From Pedobacter gandavensis (GTDB lineage Bacteria; Bacteroidota; Bacteroidia; Sphingobacteriales; Sphingobacteriaceae): a stretch of 64,000 bases of DNA. The DNA lies in contig NZ_WNXC01000003.1 of NCBI RefSeq assembly GCF_014172405.1, forward strand, positions 310,001 through 374,000. The letters are read 5' to 3'. A program made the translations under genes and the position numbers. Each line of letters begins with the position of its first letter. The stretch's first letter is position 1. Below are positions 15,934 to 24,518 of this stretch, piece by piece. The notes under the pieces are model-generated. The model was not told the origin of the DNA. It made no database searches and saw only the letters and a program-made list of their open reading frames with translations.

Positions 15934-17172
15934 ATGAGAAAATTATTACTATTTATCGTCATGCTGGTTCCTTTCTCGGTTCTAGCGCAAAGCAATAACG
16001 CCCCCTCTTCTTATGCTCCGCATGAAATAAACATCACCGGATATCTTCAAACGCAATTTCAGTGGGCACAATCTGCAGGAATAAATTCTTTTTCAGGTGG
16101 AGATTTCAGCAAGAATTCTGACTCTCGTTTTATGATTAGAAGGGGCCGTTTGAAGATAGACCGTGCCGATAAATATTCTAGTATTGTCTTCCAGATTGAT
16201 GCCACACAAAATGGGGTAAATTTGATGGATGCCTTTATCCAGTTTCACCAGGAAAACACCAAGCAATTTCTTTTTACTGCCGGATTATTTAACCGACCAT
16301 TTGGGTATTCCATCGTATATTCTTCGGGATACAGGGATTTTCCAGAACGTGCAAGGGTATTTCAAACCTTAATGCCTAGAGAACGTGACCTTGGCGCAAT
16401 GATCTCATTTAAACCAGATTATAAACCTTTAAGCTTTTTAACCGCAGATATTGCAGTAATCAATGGAAGTGGATTAACCGCCAGAGATTATGACTCAAAA
16501 AAAGATATTGTTGCAAGCTTAGGTTTCAAATTTGACAGCCTTTCTAATAAAAAATTAAACTTGGGTTTCGGGGCTTCCTACTATAAAGGTTACGTACGCA
16601 GTGACACAGAAACATTTTTTGTCAAAAATGGCAGTGGTTTTGTCAAAGACACCAATCCAAGTCATGTGAATGCATATGCTAATCGTGATTATTATGGCGC
16701 CAACCTACAAGTACAGTATGACAATTCCTTTGGTACAACCTCATTTAAGGCAGAATATGTAGCGGGAAAACAACCTGGAATAGCCGCTACTGCAGACATC
16801 ACTGGCCCTGTTGCCAGCACAAGCTTCTCTGCTCAACCAAAAACAGACCTTTACCTGCGTGATTTTAATGGCTATTATTTTTGGCTAACTCAACGAATTG
16901 GAAAATCTAAGTTTAATGCTTTGCTTGCTTATGATGTTTATGATCCAAATGTTCATGTGTCAGAAAAAGAAATCGGTGCGCCAAACAGCAATACTACTGC
17001 CGGAGATATTAAGTTCAGTACCCTGGGTTATGGACTTACTTATATGGTGAATGGACGTCTAAAATTTACCTTGTATAACGAGCATGTAGTTAATGATGAC
17101 ACACAGCTACCACAATACACCAAAGACATTAAGGATGATGTATTTACTGCCCGCCTACAGTATCGCTGGTAA
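15934..17172 (+). CDS. OprP/OprO-like outer-membrane porin
   Basis: A 412-residue protein with a signal peptide (about 1-19, ending VLAQ) and a beta-barrel ending in Trp (LQYRW). The segment FMIRRGRLKIDRADKYSSI, then FIQFHQENTKQFLFTAGLFNRPFGY, is characteristic of the phosphate-selective porin family (Porin_O_P). Family members pass anions through the outer membrane; the real substrate here is not known. It is divergent from the small exported protein and the SulP-carbonic anhydrase pair, so a role in anion (bicarbonate or phosphate) entry is a reasonable guess only. Confidence 0.85.
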   Translation: MRKLLLFIVMLVPFSVLAQSNNAPSSYAPHEINITGYLQTQFQWAQSAGINSFSGGDFSKNSDSRFMIRRGRLKIDRADKYSSIVFQIDATQNGVNLMDAFIQFHQENTKQFLFTAGLFNRPFGYSIVYSSGYRDFPERARVFQTLMPRERDLGAMISFKPDYKPLSFLTADIAVINGSGLTARDYDSKKDIVASLGFKFDSLSNKKLNLGFGASYYKGYVRSDTETFFVKNGSGFVKDTNPSHVNAYANRDYYGANLQVQYDNSFGTTSFKAEYVAGKQPGIAATADITGPVASTSFSAQPKTDLYLRDFNGYYFWLTQRIGKSKFNALLAYDVYDPNVHVSEKEIGAPNSNTTAGDIKFSTLGYGLTYMVNGRLKFTLYNEHVVNDDTQLPQYTKDIKDDVFTARLQYRW

Positions 17173-17224
17173 TTAGGATCTATTTAATAAATATTGCTAT
17201 TTTACGAAATCATTATAGCGGAAT

Positions 17225-17276
17225 CACAATCTCAGTTAAATGATGACCTTAAAATCTACATTTAACTGAGATTGTG
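17225..17276. repeat. Perfect 18-bp inverted repeat between porin and acyl-CoA carboxylase genes
   Basis: CACAATCTCAGTTAAATG at 17225-17242 and its exact reverse complement at 17259-17276 flank a 16-nt loop. There is no T-run after it (CTTTCC follows), so it is not a classical terminator. It lies 52 nt after the porin stop and 54 nt before the carboxylase ATG. Confidence 0.8.
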
Positions 17277-17330
17277 CTTTCCGGCCAACCCAAAAGACAA
17301 TCAACCATACGAAAAACCAAAAATATTCTA

Positions 17331-18872
17331 ATGAAAACCAAAATAGAGTTACTTCAGGATAAAGTTAAACAAGCGCATACTGGTGGTGGAGCTGTAAGAA
17401 TCGAAAGCCAACATAAAAAAGGAAAACTGACTGCAAGAGAAAGAATTCACTTCTTAATGGACGAAAACTCCTTTGAAGAAATCGGCATGATGGTGACTCA
17501 TAGAAGTACCGATTTTGGGATGGAAAGAGAAAAATATCTTGGCGATGGTGTAGTGACGGGATATGGAAATATCAATGGTCGTTTGGTCTACGTGTTTTCC
17601 CAGGATTTCACAGTTTTTGGTGGCTCGCTTTCAGAAACTCATGCCGAAAAGATCTGCAAGATCATGGATATGGCCATGAAAAATGGTGCTCCGGTAATCG
17701 GCTTAAACGATAGCGGTGGCGCACGTATTCAAGAAGGTGTCGTTTCCCTGGGCGGTTATGCCGATATCTTTTACAGGAATGTGCAGGCTTCAGGGGTAAT
17801 CCCGCAATTGTCTGCCATTATGGGGCCATGTGCTGGCGGCGCAGTGTACTCTCCTGCCATTACCGATTTTATCTTGATGGTAGAAAACACTTCATATATG
17901 TTTGTAACCGGCCCTAACGTGGTAAAAACAGTGACACATGAAGTGGTGACTTCTGAAGAATTGGGTGGTGCAAGTACCCATGCAACCAAATCTGGTGTCA
18001 CTCACTTTGCTTGCAGCAATGAACTGGATGCCATCAACCATGTTAAAAAACTACTGAGCTATATGCCTCAGAATTGTGAGGAGACACCGGCCTTACTTCC
18101 TTATGAAACGACAAATGAGGAACGTATTTCATTAAATACGCTGATGCCTGTAAATGCTAATCAACCTTATGATGTAAGAACTGTGATTGATGAAGTAACA
18201 GATGCAAACAGCTTCTTGGAAGTACATAAAGAATATGCAGAGAATATTGTGGTCGGTTTTGCACGTCTGGCGGGAAGAAGTCTTGGTATTGTTGCCAATC
18301 AGCCTGCCTACCTTGCTGGTGTATTAGACAACCATGCCTCAACTAAAGCAGCCCGTTTTGTTCGCTTTTGCGATTGTTTCAACATCCCTTTATTGGTATT
18401 TGAAGATGTCCCAGGTTTCCTTCCAGGTACCGATCAGGAATGGAATGGAATTATCAATAATGGAGCAAAATTGCTATATGCCTTTAGTGAAGCAACTGTT
18501 CCACGGATTACAGTGATCACCAGAAAAGCTTACGGTGGCGCTTATGATGTGATGAATTCCAAACACATCGGAGCGGATATGAATTACGCCTGGCCTACTG
18601 CAGAGATTGCGGTAATGGGTGCTAAAGGGGCCGCTGAAATCATTTTCAAGAAAGAAATCTCTACCGCAGAAAATCCGGAAGAAAAATGGCTGGAAAAAGA
18701 AAAGCTCTACTCTGATACTTTTGCTAATCCTTACCGCGCCGCTGAACGTGGTTTTGTAGACGAGGTAATCGAGCCTGCGCAAACCAGAATAAAATTGATC
18801 AAAGCATTTAAAATGCTGGAAAATAAAGTGGTGAACGCACCACGTAGAAAACACGGAAATATACCCTTATAA
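17331..18872 (+). CDS. Acyl-CoA carboxylase beta (carboxyltransferase) subunit, propionyl-CoA type
   Basis: A 513-residue biotin-dependent carboxyltransferase that moves carboxyl groups between carboxybiotin and an acyl-CoA, most likely propionyl-CoA/methylmalonyl-CoA. Both crotonase-like halves are present: [12 protein letters not shown] and [12 protein letters not shown] in the N half, and [19 protein letters not shown] and [19 protein letters not shown] in the C half. The ATG at 17331 ([15 protein letters not shown]) is chosen because an earlier in-frame start would begin inside the inverted repeat and add non-conserved residues. Partner biotin carboxylase/biotin carrier genes are not in the window. 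An MFS gene follows after 2 nt. Confidence 0.92.
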   Translation: MKTKIELLQDKVKQAHTGGGAVRIESQHKKGKLTARERIHFLMDENSFEEIGMMVTHRSTDFGMEREKYLGDGVVTGYGNINGRLVYVFSQDFTVFGGSLSETHAEKICKIMDMAMKNGAPVIGLNDSGGARIQEGVVSLGGYADIFYRNVQASGVIPQLSAIMGPCAGGAVYSPAITDFILMVENTSYMFVTGPNVVKTVTHEVVTSEELGGASTHATKSGVTHFACSNELDAINHVKKLLSYMPQNCEETPALLPYETTNEERISLNTLMPVNANQPYDVRTVIDEVTDANSFLEVHKEYAENIVVGFARLAGRSLGIVANQPAYLAGVLDNHASTKAARFVRFCDCFNIPLLVFEDVPGFLPGTDQEWNGIINNGAKLLYAFSEATVPRITVITRKAYGGAYDVMNSKHIGADMNYAWPTAEIAVMGAKGAAEIIFKKEISTAENPEEKWLEKEKLYSDTFANPYRAAERGFVDEVIEPAQTRIKLIKAFKMLENKVVNAPRRKHGNIPL

Positions 18873-18874
18873 TA

Positions 18875-20038
18875 ATGAAATTGAGTCGTACAGATGTCTT
18901 GCTCATGGCCTTTTGTACTGGTCTTATTGTAGCAAACATTTATTATTGTCAGCCACTGGTGATTCTGGTGGCCCAAGAATTTAAAGTAACGGAAAGTCAT
19001 GCTGGTATGATCACTTACCTTACCCAGGCAGGTTATGCACTGGGTTTATTTCTAGTGGTTCCACTCGGTGATATGTTTGAGCGCCGGAAACAGATCTTAA
19101 TGATTACCGGGTTAGCGGTAGCATCCTTACTCCTTGCCGCCATGTCTTCTAGTTTTTTATGGTTACAAATCGCCAGTGTGCTGATTGGTGCAAGTTCCGT
19201 TGTTCCCCAATTAATTTTACCGATGGCTGCCAATTTAAGCTCAGACGAAAAACGTGGAGAAACAATAGGCATCATTACAAGCGGCTTACTGATAGGAATT
19301 CTGGCTTCCCGATCCATCAGTGGCAGTGTTGGCTTTTTATGGGGATGGAGAAATATGTATTTTATCGCCGCCGGTATCTGTGCACTGTTAATGCTGCTGA
19401 TGGCAAAACGTTTCCCGCTAAGCAGGCCTTCGTTTACAGGAACTTACCGGGAATTGATGGCTTCTATGTGGCATTATGTAAAAACTGAATCTGTATTGAG
19501 AGAAGCTTCCATGATCAATTTCCTGGCTTTCGCGGTGCTTAGTGCATTCTGGACAACCATGGTCTTGTTTCTGGCAAACCCACCCTTCAACTTTCAAACC
19601 ATGCAAATCGGTCTGTTTGGAATTGCCGGCGCTGCGGGGGCCTTAGCTGCTCCCTTGGTTGGCAAATTGAGTAGTGGCCAAAATCCCCGTAAAAATATTT
19701 TGATCGGCCTGATATTACAAGTTGGAAGTCTAGTCGCTTTTTACTTTACCGGTAGTCAATTATACCTATTTGTAACAGGGATTATTTTAATTGATATTGG
19801 CCAGCAGGCCATTCATGTAACCAACCAGACCCGGATTTATGCCTTAATACCTGAAGCGCGCAATCGCCTCAATACGGTGTTTATGTCGTTCAGCTTTGTC
19901 GGTGCAGCTGTTGGATCTGCAATTGGATTATGGCTTTGGGATAAAGGACAATGGCCAGTGTTTTGTATTGGAACGACTGCGATAATCCTACTCAACATTT
20001 TCATCTATAAATTTTTCAGTAATAAGGTCAGAAATTAA
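18875..20038 (+). CDS. Major facilitator superfamily transporter
   Basis: A 387-residue inner-membrane protein with about 12 hydrophobic helices. The loop 2-3 motif is present as PLGDMFERRKQI, the usual G-D-x-x-x-R-R signature of MFS drug/sugar efflux proteins, and the start (MAFCTGLIVANIYYCQPLV) is typical of the YnfM/arabinose-efflux-like group. The substrate is unknown. It starts 2 nt after the carboxylase stop and ends 5 nt before a GNAT gene, so the three genes form an operon although they do not share an obvious pathway. Confidence 0.9.
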   Translation: MKLSRTDVLLMAFCTGLIVANIYYCQPLVILVAQEFKVTESHAGMITYLTQAGYALGLFLVVPLGDMFERRKQILMITGLAVASLLLAAMSSSFLWLQIASVLIGASSVVPQLILPMAANLSSDEKRGETIGIITSGLLIGILASRSISGSVGFLWGWRNMYFIAAGICALLMLLMAKRFPLSRPSFTGTYRELMASMWHYVKTESVLREASMINFLAFAVLSAFWTTMVLFLANPPFNFQTMQIGLFGIAGAAGALAAPLVGKLSSGQNPRKNILIGLILQVGSLVAFYFTGSQLYLFVTGIILIDIGQQAIHVTNQTRIYALIPEARNRLNTVFMSFSFVGAAVGSAIGLWLWDKGQWPVFCIGTTAIILLNIFIYKFFSNKVRN

Positions 20039-20043
20039 ACCCG

Positions 20044-20463
20044 ATGGAAAAAATTCATATTGAACAGATCAGACCTGACCTTACCTGGCGAATCAGGCAT
20101 ATGGCAATGTATCCGGAGCTGCCATACCAAACCATAAAGCTAGAAAACGATCATGATGGCCTCCATTTTGGCTTATTCGCCGGTGATCAATTAGTTTCTG
20201 TTGTTTCTCTATTTAATGAAGAAACGGTTTACCAGTTTAGAAAGTTTGCGACCATACCCGAATTTCAGGGAAGAGGTTATGGCAGCCTACTGCTTCAACA
20301 CCTAATCAATTATGTGAGTCCATTGGGAGCCTCCATGCTATGGTGTAATGCCCGTAGTACTGCCATAACATTTTATGCGAAGTTTGGCTTTTCAGAAACT
20401 GAGGATCGCTTCAGCAAAACCGGCCTGGAATTTGTCATCATGCAGTTACAACTCAACAATTAA
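20044..20463 (+). CDS. GNAT-family N-acetyltransferase
   Basis: A 139-residue acetyltransferase. The acetyl-CoA pyrophosphate loop is visible as RKFATIPEFQGRGYGSLLLQ, and the C-terminal strand FYAKFGFSET follows as in the family. It is short, with little beyond the core fold, so the substrate cannot be predicted. It is the last gene of the carboxylase-MFS-GNAT unit. Confidence 0.88.
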   Translation: MEKIHIEQIRPDLTWRIRHMAMYPELPYQTIKLENDHDGLHFGLFAGDQLVSVVSLFNEETVYQFRKFATIPEFQGRGYGSLLLQHLINYVSPLGASMLWCNARSTAITFYAKFGFSETEDRFSKTGLEFVIMQLQLNN

Positions 20464-20464
20464 C

Positions 20465-20494
20465 TTGTTGCTTCCACCCGAGTTTATATATTTG
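20465..20494 (+). promoter_or_regulatory. Promoter of the M42 peptidase gene
   Basis: TTG (-33) at 20465-20467 and TATATTTG (-7) at 20487-20494 are spaced by 19 nt, a full match to the Bacteroidota promoter pattern; the start codon is at 20544. Confidence 0.65.
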
Positions 20495-20543
20495 TTCTGG
20501 TAAAGCACAATACAGCTTATTATACGTTTTAAAGAAACATTAA

Positions 20544-21656
20544 ATGACAAAAAAGAAAGACGATAAACAGAAACACGTTTCTGTAGTTACTAAAAAGTCA
20601 CTCCAATTTTTTGAAGAATATATCAATAATCCATCGCCTACAGGCTTCGAATATCCTGGTCAAAAGTTATGGTTAGACTACCTAAAACCTTATATTGATG
20701 AAAGTTTCATCGACAATTACGGTACTGCAGTAGGTGTAATTAACCCTAAAGCAGAATACAGAGTAGTAATCGAAGCTCATGCTGATGAAATCTCCTGGTT
20801 TGTAAATTACATTACTCCGGAAGGTTTAATCTATGTGATCCGCAATGGTGGATCTGATCACCAGATTGCTCCGTCGAAAAGAGTGAATATCCATACCGAT
20901 ACGGGAATGGTAAAAGCAGTCTTTGGATGGCCAGCAATCCACACCAGAAGTGGTGAAAAAGAAGAAGCTCCAGCATTAAAAAACATTTTCCTTGACTGTG
21001 GCTGTACTTCTAAAGACGAAGTGGAAGCATTGGGTATCCATGTAGGTTGTGTGATCACCTATGAAGACGAATTCATGGTGTTAAATGACCGTTACTATGT
21101 GGGAAGAGCGCTAGACAACAGAGCTGGTGGTTTCATGATCGCAGAAGTTGCCCGCTTATTAAAAGAAAACAAACAAAAACTTCCTTTCGCTTTATACATT
21201 GTTAACTCTGTGCAGGAAGAGATCGGTCTACGCGGCGCCGAAATGATTGCCGACAGGATTAAACCACATGTAGCCATCGTTACAGACGTTACACATGACA
21301 CCAGCACGCCGATGATCAATAAAATCACACAGGGTGATTTAGCTTGCGGTAAAGGACCTGTCGTTTCTTATGCCCCAGCGGTACAAACCAACCTGAATAA
21401 ATTACTGATTAAAACGGCAGAAAAAAATGATATTCCATTCCAACGTCAGGCTTCATCAAGGTCTACCGGTACAGATACGGATGCATTTGCTTATTCTAAC
21501 GGTGGTGTTCCATCTGCTTTAATCTCTCTACCACTGCGCTATATGCACACTACAGTGGAAATGATTCATAAGGAAGATGTAGACAATGTGATCAGCTTGA
21601 TTTACCATGCTTTATTGAACATCGAGAAAAACCACGATTTCAAATACAATAAATAA
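20544..21656 (+). CDS. M42-family metallopeptidase (glutamyl/lysyl aminopeptidase-like)
   Basis: A 370-residue cytoplasmic di-zinc aminopeptidase of the M42 family, whose members form large tetrahedral oligomers that trim peptides. Metal and catalytic motifs in order: EAHADEISWFV, GRALDNRAGG (bridging Asp), NSVQEEIGLRGAE (catalytic Glu pair), VTDVTHDTS and, near the C-terminus, RYMHTTVEMI (His ligand). The length is normal (about 350-370). It has its own promoter and terminator and appears to be monocistronic. Confidence 0.92.
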   Translation: MTKKKDDKQKHVSVVTKKSLQFFEEYINNPSPTGFEYPGQKLWLDYLKPYIDESFIDNYGTAVGVINPKAEYRVVIEAHADEISWFVNYITPEGLIYVIRNGGSDHQIAPSKRVNIHTDTGMVKAVFGWPAIHTRSGEKEEAPALKNIFLDCGCTSKDEVEALGIHVGCVITYEDEFMVLNDRYYVGRALDNRAGGFMIAEVARLLKENKQKLPFALYIVNSVQEEIGLRGAEMIADRIKPHVAIVTDVTHDTSTPMINKITQGDLACGKGPVVSYAPAVQTNLNKLLIKTAEKNDIPFQRQASSRSTGTDTDAFAYSNGGVPSALISLPLRYMHTTVEMIHKEDVDNVISLIYHALLNIEKNHDFKYNK

Positions 21657-21685
21657 ATTCTTTCCATTTTTGCGATAAAGCTAAG

Positions 21686-21716
21686 GGGTGTCTGCTAAAA
21701 TCAGATACCCTTTTGT
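21686..21716 (+). terminator. Terminator after the M42 peptidase gene
   Basis: GGGTGTCTG and CAGATACCC (one G-U pair) form a 9-bp stem around a 7-nt loop, followed by TTTTGTTTTG. Confidence 0.8.
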
Positions 21717-21789
21717 TTTGCTTTAAATTTCCTATTTTTAGGAAAGTATGGGGAGCAAATCCAGCTCAACACCTATAAATTTTCTAACT

Positions 21790-23340
21790 ATGAGCGATCA
21801 AACCCAAAATTTTATAGAAAAAGTCAAAGCAGCATACCCAGCCCAAGGAGCCTACATTTATTTAGGCGCCGGAATTTTAAATGCTGAAGTATTGGCAGAT
21901 GCTGAAGTAAATCTCTATTTACACATGATGAACCGTCATGGGCTCGTTGCAGGAGCTACAGGAACTGGAAAAACCAGAACGTTACAACTGCTTGCTGAGC
22001 AACTTTCGGATGCGGGAGTCCCTGTTTTTATGCTGGATGTAAAAGGTGATCTTTCCGGCTTATACCAGCCAGGAGAAAGCAACCCGAAAATTGAAGAAAG
22101 AGCAAAAATACTGAACAGACCCTTTGTACCAACTGCATACCCTATAGAACCATATTCGCTTTCTGGGAAATTAGGGGCACAAATGAGAGCAACCATTCTC
22201 GAGTTCGGACCTACTTTACTCGCAAAAATTTTGGATCTAAATGATACCCAGACTGGTGTGTTATCAGTAATTTTCAAATATGCTGATGACAACAAGCTTC
22301 CTCTTATCGACCTGAATGATCTGAAAAAACTAATTTCCTACCTGTCTGATGGTCCTGGAAAAGACGAAATAAAAGCCGATTATGGGAGTATATCTTCATC
22401 AACCTCGGGAACTATCTTAAGAAAAATTGTCACCATAGAACAACAGGGACTCAGTCAGATTTTTGGAGAACCATCTTTTGATATCGAAGACCTATTGCAG
22501 AAAACAGATGGAAAAGGAACAATTTCCCTTTTAAATATCTCAGACGTTCAGAACCAACCGAAATTATATTCCACTTTTTTACTCAGTTTATTGGCCGAAC
22601 TTTTCTATAATCTACCTGAAGTAGGTGACCTGGATCAACCTAAGCTAGTATTCTTTATTGATGAGGCTCATTTGCTATTTAAAGAGTCTTCAAAGGCCTT
22701 TTTAGAGCAGATTGAAACAATTATCAGACTCATCAGATCCAAAGGTGTAGGCGTCTTCTTTTGTACGCAGTCGCCTACAGATATCCCTGAAAGCGTTCTT
22801 TCGCAATTGGGAAACCGTATCCAGCATGCACTAAGGGTATTTACACCTAATGATGCAGACGCCTTAAAGAAAACAGTGAACACCTACCCTACTTCTACCT
22901 TTTATAAAATTGATAAAGTACTCACCTCTTTAGGGACGGGACAAGCGCTGATTACGGTATTAAATGAAAAAGGAATTCCGACCGAAGTCACGGCCACCAT
23001 GCTTACGCCACCTAAAGCGGTAATGGGACCTTTAAATTCATCCGACTATGAGCAACTGGTTTTGTCCAGTCCGATGAACAAAAAGTACGGAACTACCATT
23101 GATCCGGAAAGCGCTTATGAAATATTAACCAAACGACTCAATGATCAGCAGTCTGCCCCATCATCAGTAACAAAATCCTCAGAAACGAACAGTAAGAAAG
23201 AAGAAAAAAGCGTGATCGAACAAATCATGGGCGCGAGCATCACCAAACAGATTGGCAAGGAAATTGTACGGGGGCTGTTCGGAATGTTAAGCGGCAAAAA
23301 AACCAGAAATACTGGCGGAAAGGGAATATTTGGATTCTAA
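21790..23340 (+). CDS. HerA-like helicase / DUF853 ATPase
   Basis: A 516-residue ATPase of the HerA/FtsK-like superfamily (DUF853, YjgR-like). Walker A is GATGTGKTRTLQ, Walker B is LVFFIDEAHLLF, and the family segment FFCTQSPTDIPESVLSQLGN follows. The C-terminus has a Ser/Lys-rich linker and a Gly-rich tail (TGGKGIFGF). There is no membrane segment. Its physiological role is not established; unlike archaeal HerA it has no NurA nuclease gene nearby. The ATG at 21790 (MSDQTQNFIEKV) is preferred to an upstream start whose extra 14 residues look non-coding. Confidence 0.9.
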   Translation: MSDQTQNFIEKVKAAYPAQGAYIYLGAGILNAEVLADAEVNLYLHMMNRHGLVAGATGTGKTRTLQLLAEQLSDAGVPVFMLDVKGDLSGLYQPGESNPKIEERAKILNRPFVPTAYPIEPYSLSGKLGAQMRATILEFGPTLLAKILDLNDTQTGVLSVIFKYADDNKLPLIDLNDLKKLISYLSDGPGKDEIKADYGSISSSTSGTILRKIVTIEQQGLSQIFGEPSFDIEDLLQKTDGKGTISLLNISDVQNQPKLYSTFLLSLLAELFYNLPEVGDLDQPKLVFFIDEAHLLFKESSKAFLEQIETIIRLIRSKGVGVFFCTQSPTDIPESVLSQLGNRIQHALRVFTPNDADALKKTVNTYPTSTFYKIDKVLTSLGTGQALITVLNEKGIPTEVTATMLTPPKAVMGPLNSSDYEQLVLSSPMNKKYGTTIDPESAYEILTKRLNDQQSAPSSVTKSSETNSKKEEKSVIEQIMGASITKQIGKEIVRGLFGMLSGKKTRNTGGKGIFGF

Positions 23341-23379
23341 ATCAACCATAATCTACCTATAATTCGGGATATTGCTGTT

Positions 23380-23387
23380 TAAATTTG
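23380..23387 (+). promoter_or_regulatory. -7 promoter box of the nucleotidyltransferase gene
   Basis: TAAATTTG, a full match to TAnnTTTG, 54 nt before the chosen ATG. No TTG is evident at -33. Confidence 0.4.
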
Positions 23388-23441
23388 AAAAAACACCCAT
23401 TTTCTTACCTTGAATTTAAACATATTAATTATTTTAGTCCC

Positions 23442-24341
23442 ATGAAACCAACCTTATTAATCTTAGCAGCTGGTATGGCGAGTCGCTACGGCAGCATGAA
23501 ACAAATTGACGGGTTCGGCCCGAACAACGAAACTATTATTGATTATTCTATATATGATGCTATAAAAGCCGGATTCGGTAAAGTTGTATTTATTATTAAA
23601 GAAGAGTTTTTAGAGGATTTCAAAGAAATTTTCGAAGCAAAGTTAAACGGAAAAATTGAAACAGATTACGTTTTTCAGGACTTCAATATTAAACAATTTG
23701 GTGTAGATATCGAAATTGAAAGATCAAAACCTTGGGGAACTGCACATGCAATTCTTGCTGGTAGAACAGCTATTAATGAGCCTTTCTGTGTGATCAACGC
23801 AGATGATTTCTATGGTTTAGATGCTTATCAGAAAATGGTTAAGTTTTTAACTACAGAGGTTAGCGACAGTAATTATTCAATGATCGGATACGAAATCGGC
23901 AAAACATTGTCTGAGTATGGATCTGTTTCCAGAGGTGTTTGCCAGGTTAATGCTGACGGTATCTTAGAAGAAGTTGTAGAACGTACAAAGGTATTAAAGA
24001 ACGGTGACGCGATTGTTTTCGAAGAAGGCGACACTCAATATCCTTTAACACCAGATACACGTGTATCGATGAACTTCTGGGGCTTTACTCCTGCAGTATT
24101 TAAAATTGCAGAAGAACTATTCAGAGATTTTGCTGTTCAAAATAAAGAAAATCCTAAATCGGAATTTTTCATTCCATTAGTAGCGGAATACCTGGTAAAA
24201 TCAAGAATTGCTAATTTCAAAGTAATTCCTACAGATAGCCAGTGGTTCGGTGTAACTTATAAAGAAGATAAACCGATTGTTCAGGCGAGTATTGATCAAT
24301 TGATCAAAGACGGAGCTTACCCTTCAAATCTTTGGGATTAA
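23442..24341 (+). CDS. Sugar-phosphate nucleotidyltransferase
   Basis: A 299-residue cytoplasmic NTP-transferase. The nucleotide-binding start LILAAGMASRYGSMKQIDGFGP (cited here for its GxGxR-K pattern: G-M-A-S-R and K) begins at residue 5, and the metal-binding Asp pair is in VINADDFYG. It is the type that joins a nucleoside triphosphate to a sugar 1-phosphate, but the sugar and base are not predictable. The ATG at 23442 fits the family start; an in-frame codon 19 residues earlier lies just after the -7 box and would add non-conserved sequence. It ends at a strong terminator. Confidence 0.87.
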   Translation: MKPTLLILAAGMASRYGSMKQIDGFGPNNETIIDYSIYDAIKAGFGKVVFIIKEEFLEDFKEIFEAKLNGKIETDYVFQDFNIKQFGVDIEIERSKPWGTAHAILAGRTAINEPFCVINADDFYGLDAYQKMVKFLTTEVSDSNYSMIGYEIGKTLSEYGSVSRGVCQVNADGILEEVVERTKVLKNGDAIVFEEGDTQYPLTPDTRVSMNFWGFTPAVFKIAEELFRDFAVQNKENPKSEFFIPLVAEYLVKSRIANFKVIPTDSQWFGVTYKEDKPIVQASIDQLIKDGAYPSNLWD

Positions 24342-24358
24342 GTATCCTCAAATCATTT

Positions 24359-24400
24359 AAACAAAAAAGGGATTCACAATGTGGATCCCTTTTTTGTTTA
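24359..24400 (+). terminator. Terminator after the nucleotidyltransferase gene
   Basis: AAACAAAAAAGGGAT and ATCCCTTTTTTGTTT pair perfectly, with a few further inner pairs. The arm ends in a T-run on either strand. Confidence 0.88.
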
Positions 24401-24466
24401 ACAAGGCCTATACAGACGCGCTAGGCTTAATTAAACCGTTCAAGACAATAAAATAGCCTGTATAAA

Positions 24467-24498
24467 AAAAGGTGTTCTGAATTAACAGAACACCTTTT
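24467..24498 (-). terminator. Terminator of dnaK
   Basis: AAAAGGTGTTCTG and CAGAACACCTTTT form a 13-bp stem around a 6-nt loop, followed on the minus strand by a run of seven T. It lies 20 nt past the dnaK stop. Confidence 0.9.
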
Positions 24499-24518
24499 CT
24501 TTTAAATAAGCTTAACGC

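Noticed and set aside
17274..17330. Longer N-terminus for the acyl-CoA carboxylase
   Set aside because: The first codon would lie in the arm of the inverted repeat and the extra 19 residues are not family-like; ATG at 17331 fits.
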